Below are positions 6,553-14,599 of a stretch of 15,822 nucleotides of DNA, piece by piece. Numbering within the stretch: the first letter of the stretch is position 1; each line of letters opens with the position of its first letter. Below the pieces are notes generated by a model. That model did no database searches, had not been told where the DNA came from, and was given only the letters and a program-made list of their open reading frames with translations. Source of the stretch: Muribaculaceae bacterium (lineage in GTDB: Bacteria > Bacteroidota > Bacteroidia > Bacteroidales > Muribaculaceae); NCBI GenBank assembly GCA_009775365.1, contig VSPM01000063.1, positions 1 to 15,822 of the forward strand, read 5' to 3'. Made by a program: the position numbers and the translations under genes.

Positions 6553-7732
6553 CAAGCAGTTTATAGTAATAGGACTGTCCGATAGCCGCAGTCAGTGGTT
6601 TACTCCTGAAGTGAGGGAATTAATCACTTCCGGTCACGTCTTTTCCGGGGGCAGACGACATCATGAAATCGTGAAAGATCTTTTGCCGGAAGGATGTGTA
6701 TGGATTGATATTGTAGTGCCTTTGGATAAAGTGTGGGTAGAATATGCCCGATATGGCAAGATTGTGATATTTGCCTCAGGAGATCCATTATTCTATGGTT
6801 TTGCCGCCACTCTGAGGCGTGAGTTTCCTGATTGCCGTATGAAAGTATATCCGGCATTCAATTCGCTTCAGATGCTGGCTCACCGCATGCTTATTCCGTA
6901 TGCGGATATGGTGAATGTCTCAGTTACCGGCAGACCATGGAAAGGACTTGATACGGCAATCATCAGGCAATGTCCCCTTATAGGCGTGTTGACCGACCAT
7001 AAAAAGGGACCTGCGGAAATTGCCGGAAGATTGCTTGAATATGGCTATGACAATTATATGATGACGGTCGGAGAGAATCTTGGGAATGAGAGAGAAGAGC
7101 TTGTCAGAACTTTTTCACAGAAAGATGCAGTAAGCAAAATCTTTTCCCATCCCAACTGCGTGATCCTTACCAAGACATATTCCCGAAAGAGATATATCGG
7201 AATCCCGGAGACAGAATTTTTCCATCTTAAAGGAAGAAGAAATATGATCACGAAGATGCCGGTTCGATTATTTGCTATATCTATGCTTGATCTGTATGAC
7301 AGACATACACTTTGGGACATCGGTTTCTGCACAGGTTCTGTTTCGGTAGAGGCAAAACTTCAGTTCCCTTCGCTTGAAGTGATAGCGTTTGAACGCAGGG
7401 AAGAATCAAGGGAGATTCTGATTGAGAACTGCCGTAAATTCGGGGTACCGGGAATAACTGGAGTTATCGGAGATTTTATGAACTTTGATCTCGGTCGCTA
7501 TTCCTCGCCCGATGCTGTGTTCATAGGAGGACATGGCGGAAGGCTGGAAGAGATGGTATGCCGTATTTATAAGGTTCTAAATAAAGGTGGAGTAATTGTC
7601 TTTAATTCTGTTAGCACGGAAAGTTGCCATCTATTCCGAAAGGCAGTGGAAACTTGTGGTGGAGTCATCGAAGCTGAACACATACTGACTTTAGATGATC
7701 ATAATCCTATAACAATACTGAAAGCAAAATGA
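6545..7732 (+). CDS. cobL: CbiE-CbiT fusion (CobL type), precorrin-6B C5,15-methyltransferase/decarboxylase
   Basis: This 395-residue enzyme methylates C5 and C15 and decarboxylates the C12 acetate side chain of (cobalt-)precorrin-6B or -7. The N-terminal CbiE domain (1 to about 205) has the tetrapyrrole-methylase motif ASGDPLFYG (77-85) and PAFNSLQMLAHR (103-114). The C-terminal CbiT domain (about 232-395) is a Rossmann methyltransferase with the SAM-binding loop DIGFCTGSVSVE at 258-269 and VFIGGHGGRLEEM at 325-337. The first glycine-loop residues are FC, where many homologues have a small residue; the rest of the loop is canonical. It overlaps cobJ by 8 bases at its start and cbiG by 4 bases at its end. 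The E-T fusion is common (CobL), so identity is secure. Confidence 0.92.
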   Translation: MSDKQFIVIGLSDSRSQWFTPEVRELITSGHVFSGGRRHHEIVKDLLPEGCVWIDIVVPLDKVWVEYARYGKIVIFASGDPLFYGFAATLRREFPDCRMKVYPAFNSLQMLAHRMLIPYADMVNVSVTGRPWKGLDTAIIRQCPLIGVLTDHKKGPAEIAGRLLEYGYDNYMMTVGENLGNEREELVRTFSQKDAVSKIFSHPNCVILTKTYSRKRYIGIPETEFFHLKGRRNMITKMPVRLFAISMLDLYDRHTLWDIGFCTGSVSVEAKLQFPSLEVIAFERREESREILIENCRKFGVPGITGVIGDFMNFDLGRYSSPDAVFIGGHGGRLEEMVCRIYKVLNKGGVIVFNSVSTESCHLFRKAVETCGGVIEAEHILTLDDHNPITILKAK

Positions 7733-9498
7733 AATATATAGTTTATATAAACGATGCCGGACTTAAGTTGGGAGAGATAATACAGAAAGAAAAGTCCGAT
7801 TACGTACTTATTGACCAAAGAGAGTTCGCTTCCGTTGATTATACAGCAATAGAGGCAATCATCTTTATAGGAGCTTTAGGAATATGTGTGCGTATGATAG
7901 CCCCAATGGTAAATGACAAATACACTGATCCGGCTGTGGTTTGTGTGGATAGTGTCGGGCGTAATGCCATATCAGTTCTTTCCGGCCACGTCGGTGGTGC
8001 CAACCGCTTGTGTGAGGAAGTGGCTCACATCATAGGAGCGAGACCGGTGGTTACTACTCAGAGTGACAACACCGGAATGTGGAAACTTGATATTTTGGGA
8101 AAGTGCATGGGCTGGGCTGCCGATGCATCGCGGACAGAAATGAATCAAGCAATTGCTGCGCTTGTCAATGGAAAGCCGGTAGGTCTGCTGCTCGATATCC
8201 GCGACAAAGGAACAGATTATCTGGAGTCAACTCTTCCACCCAATGTTTCTGTGGTCACAGATCGAACAGATGTGGCACAATATCAACTGATCATTGCTGT
8301 GACCCCGTATGTATATAATTTTGATACCCCGGTTCTCTACTATCGTCCGTTGGTGTTGAATCTTGGCATTGGTTGCCGGCGAGATTGCAATCCTGACGGA
8401 GTTGCAGAGTATATTGGAAAGACTTTGGTTGAGAATGGTATCAGTCCTAAGGCAATAAAGTCGGTTTCCTCAATAGATTTGAAGAAAGATGAGCCTCTCC
8501 TTGCTGAGCTTTCAAAGTGGCAAAACATTCATTTGTGTAGCATATATACACCCGATCAACTTGCAGGTATCGTTGTGCCAAATCCCTCGGAGAAGGTGCT
8601 GGAAGTGACAGGCGTTCCTGGGGTTGCGGAAAGCTGTGCCATAAAATCAGCTAATTACGGAAAAATTATTTTTGAGAAACATAAGGGCAAGGTTTCTGAA
8701 GACTCTGATTTCACATTTGCCGTAGCTCTTGATAAAGGAGCCTTGCGTGGAGGTCATATTGAGATCGTCGGAGCCGGTCCGGGCGATCCTGAACTCGTGT
8801 CGGTAAGGGGAAAGCGTTTCCTTGAGCAAGCCGACCTTATCTTGTATGCCGGAAGTCTTGTTCCTATAGAATTGACTTATTATGCCAAGCCCGGTTGCGT
8901 GGTGAGAAGTTCTGCCTCAATGAATCTTGAAGAGCAGTTTGCTTTGATGAAGGAGTTTTATGACAGAGACAGACTCGTGGTTCGTCTTCATACAGGCGAC
9001 CCTTGCATATATGGTGCAATTCAAGAACAGATGGCTTACTTCGACCGATATGGCATGAACTACCATATCACACCTGGCATTTCATCATTCCAGGCAGCGG
9101 CTGCCGCTTTGAAATCTCAGTTTACTATTCCCGAGAAAGCGCAGACCATTATTCTTACGAGAGGGGGGGGTCGCACTCCAATGCCGGAAAAAGAGCAGCT
9201 TCATAAACTTGCAGCTTCGCAAAGCACCATGTGCATTTATCTCAGCGCAGGAATCGTAGATGATGTGCAGAGGAAGCTTTTGATGGCATATCCCCCGGAG
9301 ACTCCTGTAGCTGCTTGCTACAAGCTGACTTGGAAAGAAGAGAAAATCTATCGTGGTCAGCTTAAGGATTTGGCAAAGATAGTTCATGATAATAAGCTCA
9401 CATTGACTACTCTTCTTGTTGTGGGTGAGGCTATAGACAATCGTGAAGGTCTGTCATGCCTTTATAATGACAGTTTCAAGCATCTTTTCAGGAAATGA
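7729..9498 (+). CDS. cbiG: CbiG fused to CbiF/CobM precorrin-4 C11-methyltransferase
   Basis: This 589-residue bifunctional protein starts with CbiG (1 to about 332), the cobalt-precorrin-5A hydrolase that opens the lactone and releases acetaldehyde in the anaerobic route. It carries GALGICVRMIAP (48-59), VLSGHVGGAN (83-92), NLGIGCRRD (211-219) and VTGVPGVAE (293-301). CbiF/CobM, the C11 SAM methyltransferase, follows from about 342 with VGAGPGDPEL (347-356), LHTGDPCIYGA (420-430), TPGISSFQAAAAAL (448-461) and GRTPMPE (481-487). The two reactions are consecutive, so substrate hand-over within the fusion is likely. A run of eight G residues (9163-9170) codes for Gly479-481 and is in frame. The start and the stop each overlap a neighbour as ATGA. 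Confidence 0.92.
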   Translation: MKYIVYINDAGLKLGEIIQKEKSDYVLIDQREFASVDYTAIEAIIFIGALGICVRMIAPMVNDKYTDPAVVCVDSVGRNAISVLSGHVGGANRLCEEVAHIIGARPVVTTQSDNTGMWKLDILGKCMGWAADASRTEMNQAIAALVNGKPVGLLLDIRDKGTDYLESTLPPNVSVVTDRTDVAQYQLIIAVTPYVYNFDTPVLYYRPLVLNLGIGCRRDCNPDGVAEYIGKTLVENGISPKAIKSVSSIDLKKDEPLLAELSKWQNIHLCSIYTPDQLAGIVVPNPSEKVLEVTGVPGVAESCAIKSANYGKIIFEKHKGKVSEDSDFTFAVALDKGALRGGHIEIVGAGPGDPELVSVRGKRFLEQADLILYAGSLVPIELTYYAKPGCVVRSSASMNLEEQFALMKEFYDRDRLVVRLHTGDPCIYGAIQEQMAYFDRYGMNYHITPGISSFQAAAAALKSQFTIPEKAQTIILTRGGGRTPMPEKEQLHKLAASQSTMCIYLSAGIVDDVQRKLLMAYPPETPVAACYKLTWKEEKIYRGQLKDLAKIVHDNKLTLTTLLVVGEAIDNREGLSCLYNDSFKHLFRK

Positions 9499-11291
9499 TA
9501 CTTGTTTTCGGAGGAACTACAGAAGGACGGATAGCAGTAGAGACACTTGATGAAGGTGCCGGACATTATTTCTACTCTACGCGAAGTGATCTTCAGATGG
9601 TTGAATGTACCCATGGTGAGCATATTAATGGCGCCATGACACAGTCTGACATGGTAGACTTCTGCCGATCCAATGCGATTCGTCTGATTCTCGATGCGGC
9701 GCATCCGTTTGCTTCCTCGCTGCATTCCACTATTGACAGGGTCAGTCGAAAACTTGGTATTCCGGTCATAAGGTTTGAGCGCAGGTATCCTTCCGTTGAC
9801 TACGAAAACACTGTGTGGTGCGACAGTTTTGAGGAGGCGGTGAAAGTCATGCAGAATGCGGGAACTGAAAGACTTCTTGCTCTTACAGGCGTGCAAACAA
9901 TAAAAAAACTTAAACCATATTGGAGCAGGCATGAGACTTGGTTTCGTATCCTGAAACGCGATGAGTCTGTCGAGATAGCGACTGAAGAAGGATTCCCTAC
10001 GGATAGACTGATATTTTATTATGACTCCTCGGTGGATTCTTTGATCAAGACTATTCAGCCTGATGCTATTTTGACCAAGGAAAGCGGAGAGACCGGTGGC
10101 TTTATGGAAAAGATTGATGCGGCAAGACATCATGGAATAAAGGTGTTTGTCGTAAAGCGCCCTATACTGTCGGCTGACTTTATTGTAGTTGACGGAAGGC
10201 ATGGATTGCGTCGTGAGATAGAAAGACTTTTACCTGAATTTTATCCGTTGCACACGGGTTTTACTACAGGCTCTTGTGCCACAGCTGCAGCCAAGGCTGC
10301 CCTTGTGGCACTATTGACCGGGAAAAAGGTTATAGACATTGACTTCAAGATACCGGAGGGTGAGACCCTTCATATGCCAATCATATCAGTGATGATTGAA
10401 AGGGATTATGCTATAGCCAGCGTAATCAAGGATGCCGGGGATGATCCGGATGTGACCGACAAGTCATTGATATCTGTTAAGGTCTCGTTTGCGGAGCATG
10501 ATGGAATCCGCTTCTTTGGAGGGGAGGGAATAGGGACAATAACCCTTCCAGGGCTTGGACTCCCTGTGGGAGAGGCTGCCATAAATCCTGTACCGCGTTC
10601 TATGATGAGCTCCGAACTTTCGGCACTATACGATGGTGGACTTGACGTGACAGTGTCTCTGGAGGGTGGAGAAGAACTTGCGGAAAGAACTTTCAATCCG
10701 AGGGTAGGAGTCGTGGGTGGCGTCTCAATTATAGGAACATCTGGCATAGTGCGTCCATTTTCCCACGAAGCGTTTCTGGAGTCGATCCGAAGGGAGATGA
10801 ATGTGGCATTGGCCAATGGTTGCGGGATGGTAGTCGTCAATTCCGGAGGGAAAAGTGAGAAATACATGAAGGCTCTGTTCCCCGGGTTGCCTCAACAAAC
10901 CTTTATCCATTATGGAAATGCCATTGGAGAGACCATGAAGATAGCCGATAAGTGTGGAGTCGAGCACCTTATTATCGGGCTCATGTTAGGAAAAGCTGTG
11001 AAACTCGCGGAAGGCAATATGGATACTCATAGCCATAAGGTGACGTTCAACCGTGAATTCCTTAAATCCTTGGCAGAAGAATGCGGTTGTTCGGAAAATT
11101 CAAAGGAAGTGATGGCCAATCTATCTCTTGCAAGGGAACTTCCTTCACTTCTTAGGGAAGCCGATGCTGAGCGCTTTTTCCCTGAACTTTTAAGACGCTG
11201 TCATTTGCATTGTTCTGAGATTTTTAAAGGAAAATTAGATGCGGTCCTGATAGCGGACGATGGTAAGATATTAAGTAAGACATGGCAATGA
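9495..11291 (+). CDS. cbiD: CbiJ/CobK precorrin-6A reductase fused to CbiD C1-methyltransferase
   Basis: Residues 1 to about 250 are the NAD(P)H-dependent (cobalt-)precorrin-6A reductase. They show the nucleotide-binding start MILVFGGTTEGR (1-12), DAAHPFA (67-73) and TKESGETGG (194-202). Residues from about 252 are CbiD, the SAM-dependent cobalt-precorrin-5B C1-methyltransferase specific to the anaerobic route, opening with HTGFTTGSCATAAAKAA (253-269). Later blocks include INPVPRSMM and GTSGIVRPFS, and HSHKVTFNREFL near the end. CbiD makes cobalt-precorrin-6A and CbiJ reduces it, so this fusion also links two successive reactions, although the domains are encoded in reverse order. Total length, 598 residues, equals the sum of two normal enzymes. 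The start overlaps the CbiF stop as ATGA. Confidence 0.92.
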   Translation: MILVFGGTTEGRIAVETLDEGAGHYFYSTRSDLQMVECTHGEHINGAMTQSDMVDFCRSNAIRLILDAAHPFASSLHSTIDRVSRKLGIPVIRFERRYPSVDYENTVWCDSFEEAVKVMQNAGTERLLALTGVQTIKKLKPYWSRHETWFRILKRDESVEIATEEGFPTDRLIFYYDSSVDSLIKTIQPDAILTKESGETGGFMEKIDAARHHGIKVFVVKRPILSADFIVVDGRHGLRREIERLLPEFYPLHTGFTTGSCATAAAKAALVALLTGKKVIDIDFKIPEGETLHMPIISVMIERDYAIASVIKDAGDDPDVTDKSLISVKVSFAEHDGIRFFGGEGIGTITLPGLGLPVGEAAINPVPRSMMSSELSALYDGGLDVTVSLEGGEELAERTFNPRVGVVGGVSIIGTSGIVRPFSHEAFLESIRREMNVALANGCGMVVVNSGGKSEKYMKALFPGLPQQTFIHYGNAIGETMKIADKCGVEHLIIGLMLGKAVKLAEGNMDTHSHKVTFNREFLKSLAEECGCSENSKEVMANLSLARELPSLLREADAERFFPELLRRCHLHCSEIFKGKLDAVLIADDGKILSKTWQ

Positions 11292-12562
11292 AAAAAAGTT
11301 CGTTTCTAATAGCTGCGGCTTCGTCTGGAAGTGGCAAGACCACTCTTTCGTTGGGACTTATGAACGCGCTGTCACGAAGGGGAATGACGGTACAGCCGTT
11401 TAAATGTGGCCCCGACTATATAGATACCCAATACCATTCGCTGGCAACGGGACGCAGTTCAATAAATCTGGATCTGTTTATGTCGACAGAAAAGCATGTA
11501 AAGGAGATTTACAGCCGATATGGAGCTGATAGCGATGTAAATATAGTAGAGGGCGTCATGGGTATGTTTGATGGTTATGAGAGGATGGCGGGTAGCAGTG
11601 CAGAACTTGCAGAAAAACTGAATATTCCGGTTATCCTTCTTGTCAACGCCGCATCTACGGCTTTTTCAGTGGCTGCTACAATATATGGATTCATCCGGTT
11701 TCGCAAAAATGTAAAGGTTGTGGGTGTAATTTTCAATCGTGTAGCCTCAGAAAACCATTATGCGTTCCTTAAAGATGCATGTGCCGAGACAGGAGTCCCT
11801 TCTTTAGGTTATATCCGCAAGAACGATGCCCTTAAGACCCCGTCACGGCATTTGGGACTGTCTCTTGATTCAGTCACTGAAATAGAGCGGTTTATCAATG
11901 CGGCGGCTGAGGAGGTGGAACGTAATATAGATATTGAATCTTTGCTGTCGCTTGCCGAGGTAGATTCAGAGGAACCGCAACGGTATAAGACAGTGGTTGA
12001 TGACAAGGTAGTTGCCGTAGCAAAAGATGAGGCGTTTAACTTTATCTATCCCGTAAATATAGAGGCGTTCCGAAGCAGGATTGTTTACTTCTCTCCACTG
12101 CGCGACACGTCGCTTCCGGATGCGGACATGATCTATCTCCCGGGAGGATATCCCGAACTGTTTGCTGATGAATTGGAACGAAATTCCGGTATGCGTAAGG
12201 CCATAAATGAATATGCGGAATCCGGGGGGAGGATACTGGCAGAATGTGGAGGCATGATATATCTGACCGAAGAGATTGATGGCAAGCGGATGTGTGGAGT
12301 TTTCCCATTGAAGACCACAATGGAGGATGCACGTCTGACATTAGGCTACAGGAAGGTGAATTTCCCTGAATTGAATATAAGGGGACATGAATTTCACTAC
12401 TCTCATACAGTCCCAGCGAGGGAGAATATTCCGTCCATGGCGCAACAGTTCAATGTGAAAGGCACGCTGGTAGCGACTCCTGTATATAGATACCGTAACA
12501 CCTTTGCAGGTTATACACACCTTTATTGGGGAGAGACAGACATTTTTAAACTTTGGAATTGA
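11288..12562 (+). CDS. cbiA: Cobyrinic acid a,c-diamide synthase (CbiA/CobB)
   Basis: This ATP- and glutamine-dependent amidotransferase converts cobyrinic acid to the a,c-diamide. Numbered from ATG 11288 (424 residues), the N-terminal ATPase domain has the P-loop ASSGSGKTT at 11-19, followed by PFKCGPDYIDTQYH (37-50) and VEGVMGMFDG (87-96). The C-terminal class I glutaminase-like domain has IYLPGGYPELFA (282-293), nucleophile Cys320 in AECGGM and His411 in GYTHLYW. Length is normal for the family. An in-frame ATG at 11282 exists, but 11288 gives the ATGA overlap with cbiD that this operon favours. The stop at 12560-12562 shares its A with the next ATG. Confidence 0.93.
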   Translation: MKKSSFLIAAASSGSGKTTLSLGLMNALSRRGMTVQPFKCGPDYIDTQYHSLATGRSSINLDLFMSTEKHVKEIYSRYGADSDVNIVEGVMGMFDGYERMAGSSAELAEKLNIPVILLVNAASTAFSVAATIYGFIRFRKNVKVVGVIFNRVASENHYAFLKDACAETGVPSLGYIRKNDALKTPSRHLGLSLDSVTEIERFINAAAEEVERNIDIESLLSLAEVDSEEPQRYKTVVDDKVVAVAKDEAFNFIYPVNIEAFRSRIVYFSPLRDTSLPDADMIYLPGGYPELFADELERNSGMRKAINEYAESGGRILAECGGMIYLTEEIDGKRMCGVFPLKTTMEDARLTLGYRKVNFPELNIRGHEFHYSHTVPARENIPSMAQQFNVKGTLVATPVYRYRNTFAGYTHLYWGETDIFKLWN

Positions 12563-13134
12563 TGAACAGGATATACACAAGAACCGGTGACAAAGGCATG
12601 ACTTCCATTCATGGTGGATTTCGGGTGCCTAAGACCGATATACGTATTGAGGCAAACGGAACTCTTGATGAGCTTAACGTAGCCGTAGGAGCGATACGCA
12701 CTTCATTGCCTTCCGGCCATATGTGGCAGACCCGCCTCCGGGAGATCCAACTCAATCTCATGGCTCTTATGAGCTTGGTGGCTACATTAAGCGAACAGCG
12801 CGTACACAATCCCAATCAACTTTCGGCTACCCTGGTAAGGGATCTGGAATGTTGGATTGATGACATAAATTCCCAATGTACTCCTCCCGACAGTTTCATC
12901 CTCCCCGGAGGGACTCCATTGGCTACCCTTATGCATCAGGCGAGAGTGACGGCGAGGAGGGCGGAGCGAAATCTATGGCGTCTTGATGATCTTGATCCTG
13001 TGCCTGAGAATATCCTTCGGTACATCAATCGTCTGTCTGACCTTTTCTTCATTATGTCGCGTCATGAACTTCAGCACTCGGGTTGCAGAGAAGAAGTATG
13101 GCGTGAATTTGGATATAAACGAAAACAGAAATGA
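12562..13134 (+). CDS. pduO: PduO-type ATP:cob(I)alamin adenosyltransferase
   Basis: This enzyme attaches the 5'-deoxyadenosyl upper ligand to the cob(I)alt corrinoid, serving both de novo synthesis and salvage. The 190-residue protein opens with YTRTGDKGMTS (5-15) and RIEANGTLDELN (28-39), both ATP-binding signatures of the PduO fold, and later has RVTARRAERNLWRL and YINRLSDLFF, which form the helical-bundle active site. It belongs to the PduO family rather than CobA/BtuR, as there is no P-loop. ATG 12562 shares its first base with the cbiA stop (TGATG); an in-frame TTG at 12553 is less likely. The stop overlaps cobQ as ATGA. Confidence 0.92.
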   Translation: MNRIYTRTGDKGMTSIHGGFRVPKTDIRIEANGTLDELNVAVGAIRTSLPSGHMWQTRLREIQLNLMALMSLVATLSEQRVHNPNQLSATLVRDLECWIDDINSQCTPPDSFILPGGTPLATLMHQARVTARRAERNLWRLDDLDPVPENILRYINRLSDLFFIMSRHELQHSGCREEVWREFGYKRKQK

Positions 13135-13679
13135 AACGATTATCACCTATAATGCTGGCAGGTACGGGAAGCGATGTGGGCAAGAGCCTCATCGCAACCG
13201 GACTGTGCCGTATATTTCTTCAGGACGGATATTCTCCCGCCCCATTCAAAGCCCAGAATATGGCGCTCAATTCCTATGCAACACCTGACGGTCTGGAAAT
13301 CGGCAGGGCTCAGGCTGTTCAGGCGGAGGCTGCCGGCATTCCATGCTCTTCCGACATGAATCCGATTCTTTTGAAACCGTCAGGTGAACATACATCACAA
13401 GTCGTGCTGAATGGAAAACCCTTCGGTAATCGAGATGCATATTCTTATTTCCGAAAGGAAGGGAAAGAGGAACTGCGAAGATTTGCTCATGAGGCGTTCG
13501 ACCGTCTCTCATCCCGTTATAATCCCATTGTGCTTGAAGGTGCTGGGAGCATTTCTGAACTGAATCTGCGTGATGGTGATATAGTCAACATGTCTATGGC
13601 ACGATATGCCGGTGCAGGTGTGATTCTGGTTGCTGATATAGATCGGGGGGAATTTTTGCAAGTGTATATGGTTCGGTGA
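13131..13679 (+). CDS. cobQ: Cobyric acid synthase CobQ, N-terminal portion (frameshifted)
   Basis: CobQ amidates four side chains of adenosyl-cobyrinic a,c-diamide to give cobyric acid. This reading frame holds the N-terminal ATPase-like domain: P-loop GTGSDVGKS at 11-19, PFKAQNMALNSYAT (38-51), the glycine-rich EGAGSISELNLRDGDIVNM (136-154) and VADIDRG (167-173). After Gly173 the family reads GG(V/I)FAS, but here the frame gives EFLQVYMVR and stops at 13677-13679. The cause is a run of six G bases at 13645-13650. Seven would give DRGGIFASVYGSVML and restore a single 489-residue protein with the next entry, a normal CobQ length. Sequencing error, true mutation and slippage-tolerant expression cannot be told apart here. 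Confidence 0.88.
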   Translation: MKRLSPIMLAGTGSDVGKSLIATGLCRIFLQDGYSPAPFKAQNMALNSYATPDGLEIGRAQAVQAEAAGIPCSSDMNPILLKPSGEHTSQVVLNGKPFGNRDAYSYFRKEGKEELRRFAHEAFDRLSSRYNPIVLEGAGSISELNLRDGDIVNMSMARYAGAGVILVADIDRGEFLQVYMVR

Positions 13680-14599
13680 TGTTACAAACCCCGGAAGACC
13701 GAAAGCGCATCAAGGGAATAATTATCAATAAGTTCAGAGGAGATCTTAGGTTATTTGAGAGTGGTCGGAAGTTGTTGGAGGAACTGTGTGGTATTCCTGT
13801 CCTTGGAGTCGTGCCGATGGCTAAGCATATAAAGATAGAGGAAGAGGATTCCGTAGCCCTTGAGAATAAAAACAAATCAATAATAGGAGATAAGGTAAAA
13901 GTTGGAGTGTTGGCATTGCCGCATATTTCCAATTTCACTGATTTCGATGTGCTTGAGCGTCATCCTGAAGTGAATCTTTTTTATATCACCACACCCGAAG
14001 AGATTGATGAAGCCGATATAATCATAATTCCAGGCAGTAAGAATACATTAGCTGATCTCAATCATCTTCGCAAAACCTTTTTTGCGAAGATGATAATCAA
14101 TGCAAGAGAGTCCGGAAAGAGTGTAATAGGAATTTGCGGCGGATATCAAATGATGGGAATTATGATATCCGATCCTGATGGTGTAGAGGGTGATATTCGG
14201 CAATTGCCGGGATTGGGAATACTCCCTGTCTCCACCATTCTCACCCCTACTAAAATCACAAGGCAAGTTCAATTTCGTTTTCTTGATTATGGGCAAATCT
14301 GTGAGGGTTATGAAATACATATGGGAAATACTGAATCCAAATCTCCTTTGACGCAGAATACAGATGGCGTCCAAGACGGATGTTTAGTAGATGAGAGGTG
14401 TTTTGGCTCCTATATACATGGAATCCTTGATAATCCCGCAGTAATAGATTATATTTTGGCACCCTATTTGGCACATTTTTCCAAGTCAGATTTTGATTAT
14501 CGCGCATTCAAGGAGTCTCAATATGATGAACTTGCCGTATGGCTCAGGAAACATGTTGATATTGACAGAATATATAAAATAATGATGAATTATGATTGA
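13676..14599 (+). CDS. cobQ: Cobyric acid synthase CobQ, C-terminal portion (frameshifted)
   Basis: This is the continuation of cobQ in the -1 frame. It opens with TPEDRKRIKGIIINKFRGDL, the conserved block that follows the ATPase core, and continues into the glutaminase-like domain. That domain has IIIPGSKNTLADL, the nucleophile Cys in VIGICGGYQMMG (Cys336 in the repaired protein) and the catalytic-type His in SYIHGILDN. It has no translation start of its own beyond a GTG/ATG pair at 13676/13679 that overlaps the premature TGA, so reinitiation would be possible but would give only a partial enzyme. A strong hairpin (14061-14094) lies within it. The stop overlaps the cobD start by 8 bases. Confidence 0.88.
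   Translation: MMLQTPEDRKRIKGIIINKFRGDLRLFESGRKLLEELCGIPVLGVVPMAKHIKIEEEDSVALENKNKSIIGDKVKVGVLALPHISNFTDFDVLERHPEVNLFYITTPEEIDEADIIIIPGSKNTLADLNHLRKTFFAKMIINARESGKSVIGICGGYQMMGIMISDPDGVEGDIRQLPGLGILPVSTILTPTKITRQVQFRFLDYGQICEGYEIHMGNTESKSPLTQNTDGVQDGCLVDERCFGSYIHGILDNPAVIDYILAPYLAHFSKSDFDYRAFKESQYDELAVWLRKHVDIDRIYKIMMNYD
14061..14094. repeat. 15-bp perfect inverted repeat with 4-base loop inside cobQ
   Basis: ATCATCTTCGCAAAA at 14061-14075 pairs perfectly with TTTTGCGAAGATGAT at 14080-14094 around a CCTT loop. It encodes the segment NHLRKTFFAKMI between the conserved GSKNTLADL and GICGGYQMMG blocks. No T-run follows on either strand, so it is not an ordinary terminator. The protein spacing between the flanking motifs looks normal for the family, so the hairpin seems to have arisen by substitution rather than insertion. 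Confidence 0.85.

Noticed and set aside
9462..10202. A 246-codon open frame on the minus strand opposite cbiJ
   Set aside because: It is fully antisense to strongly conserved CbiJ sequence, has low-complexity unconvincing protein content and no family motif. Codon bias of the real gene explains it.
12553..12561. A TTG start adding three residues to the adenosyltransferase
   Set aside because: The ATG at 12562 overlaps the previous stop in the pattern used across the operon, and the family begins close to that Met.
14061..14094. Reading the cobQ hairpin as an intrinsic terminator
   Set aside because: The stem is strong, but neither strand has the following T-run, and it lies inside conserved coding sequence with cobD still downstream.
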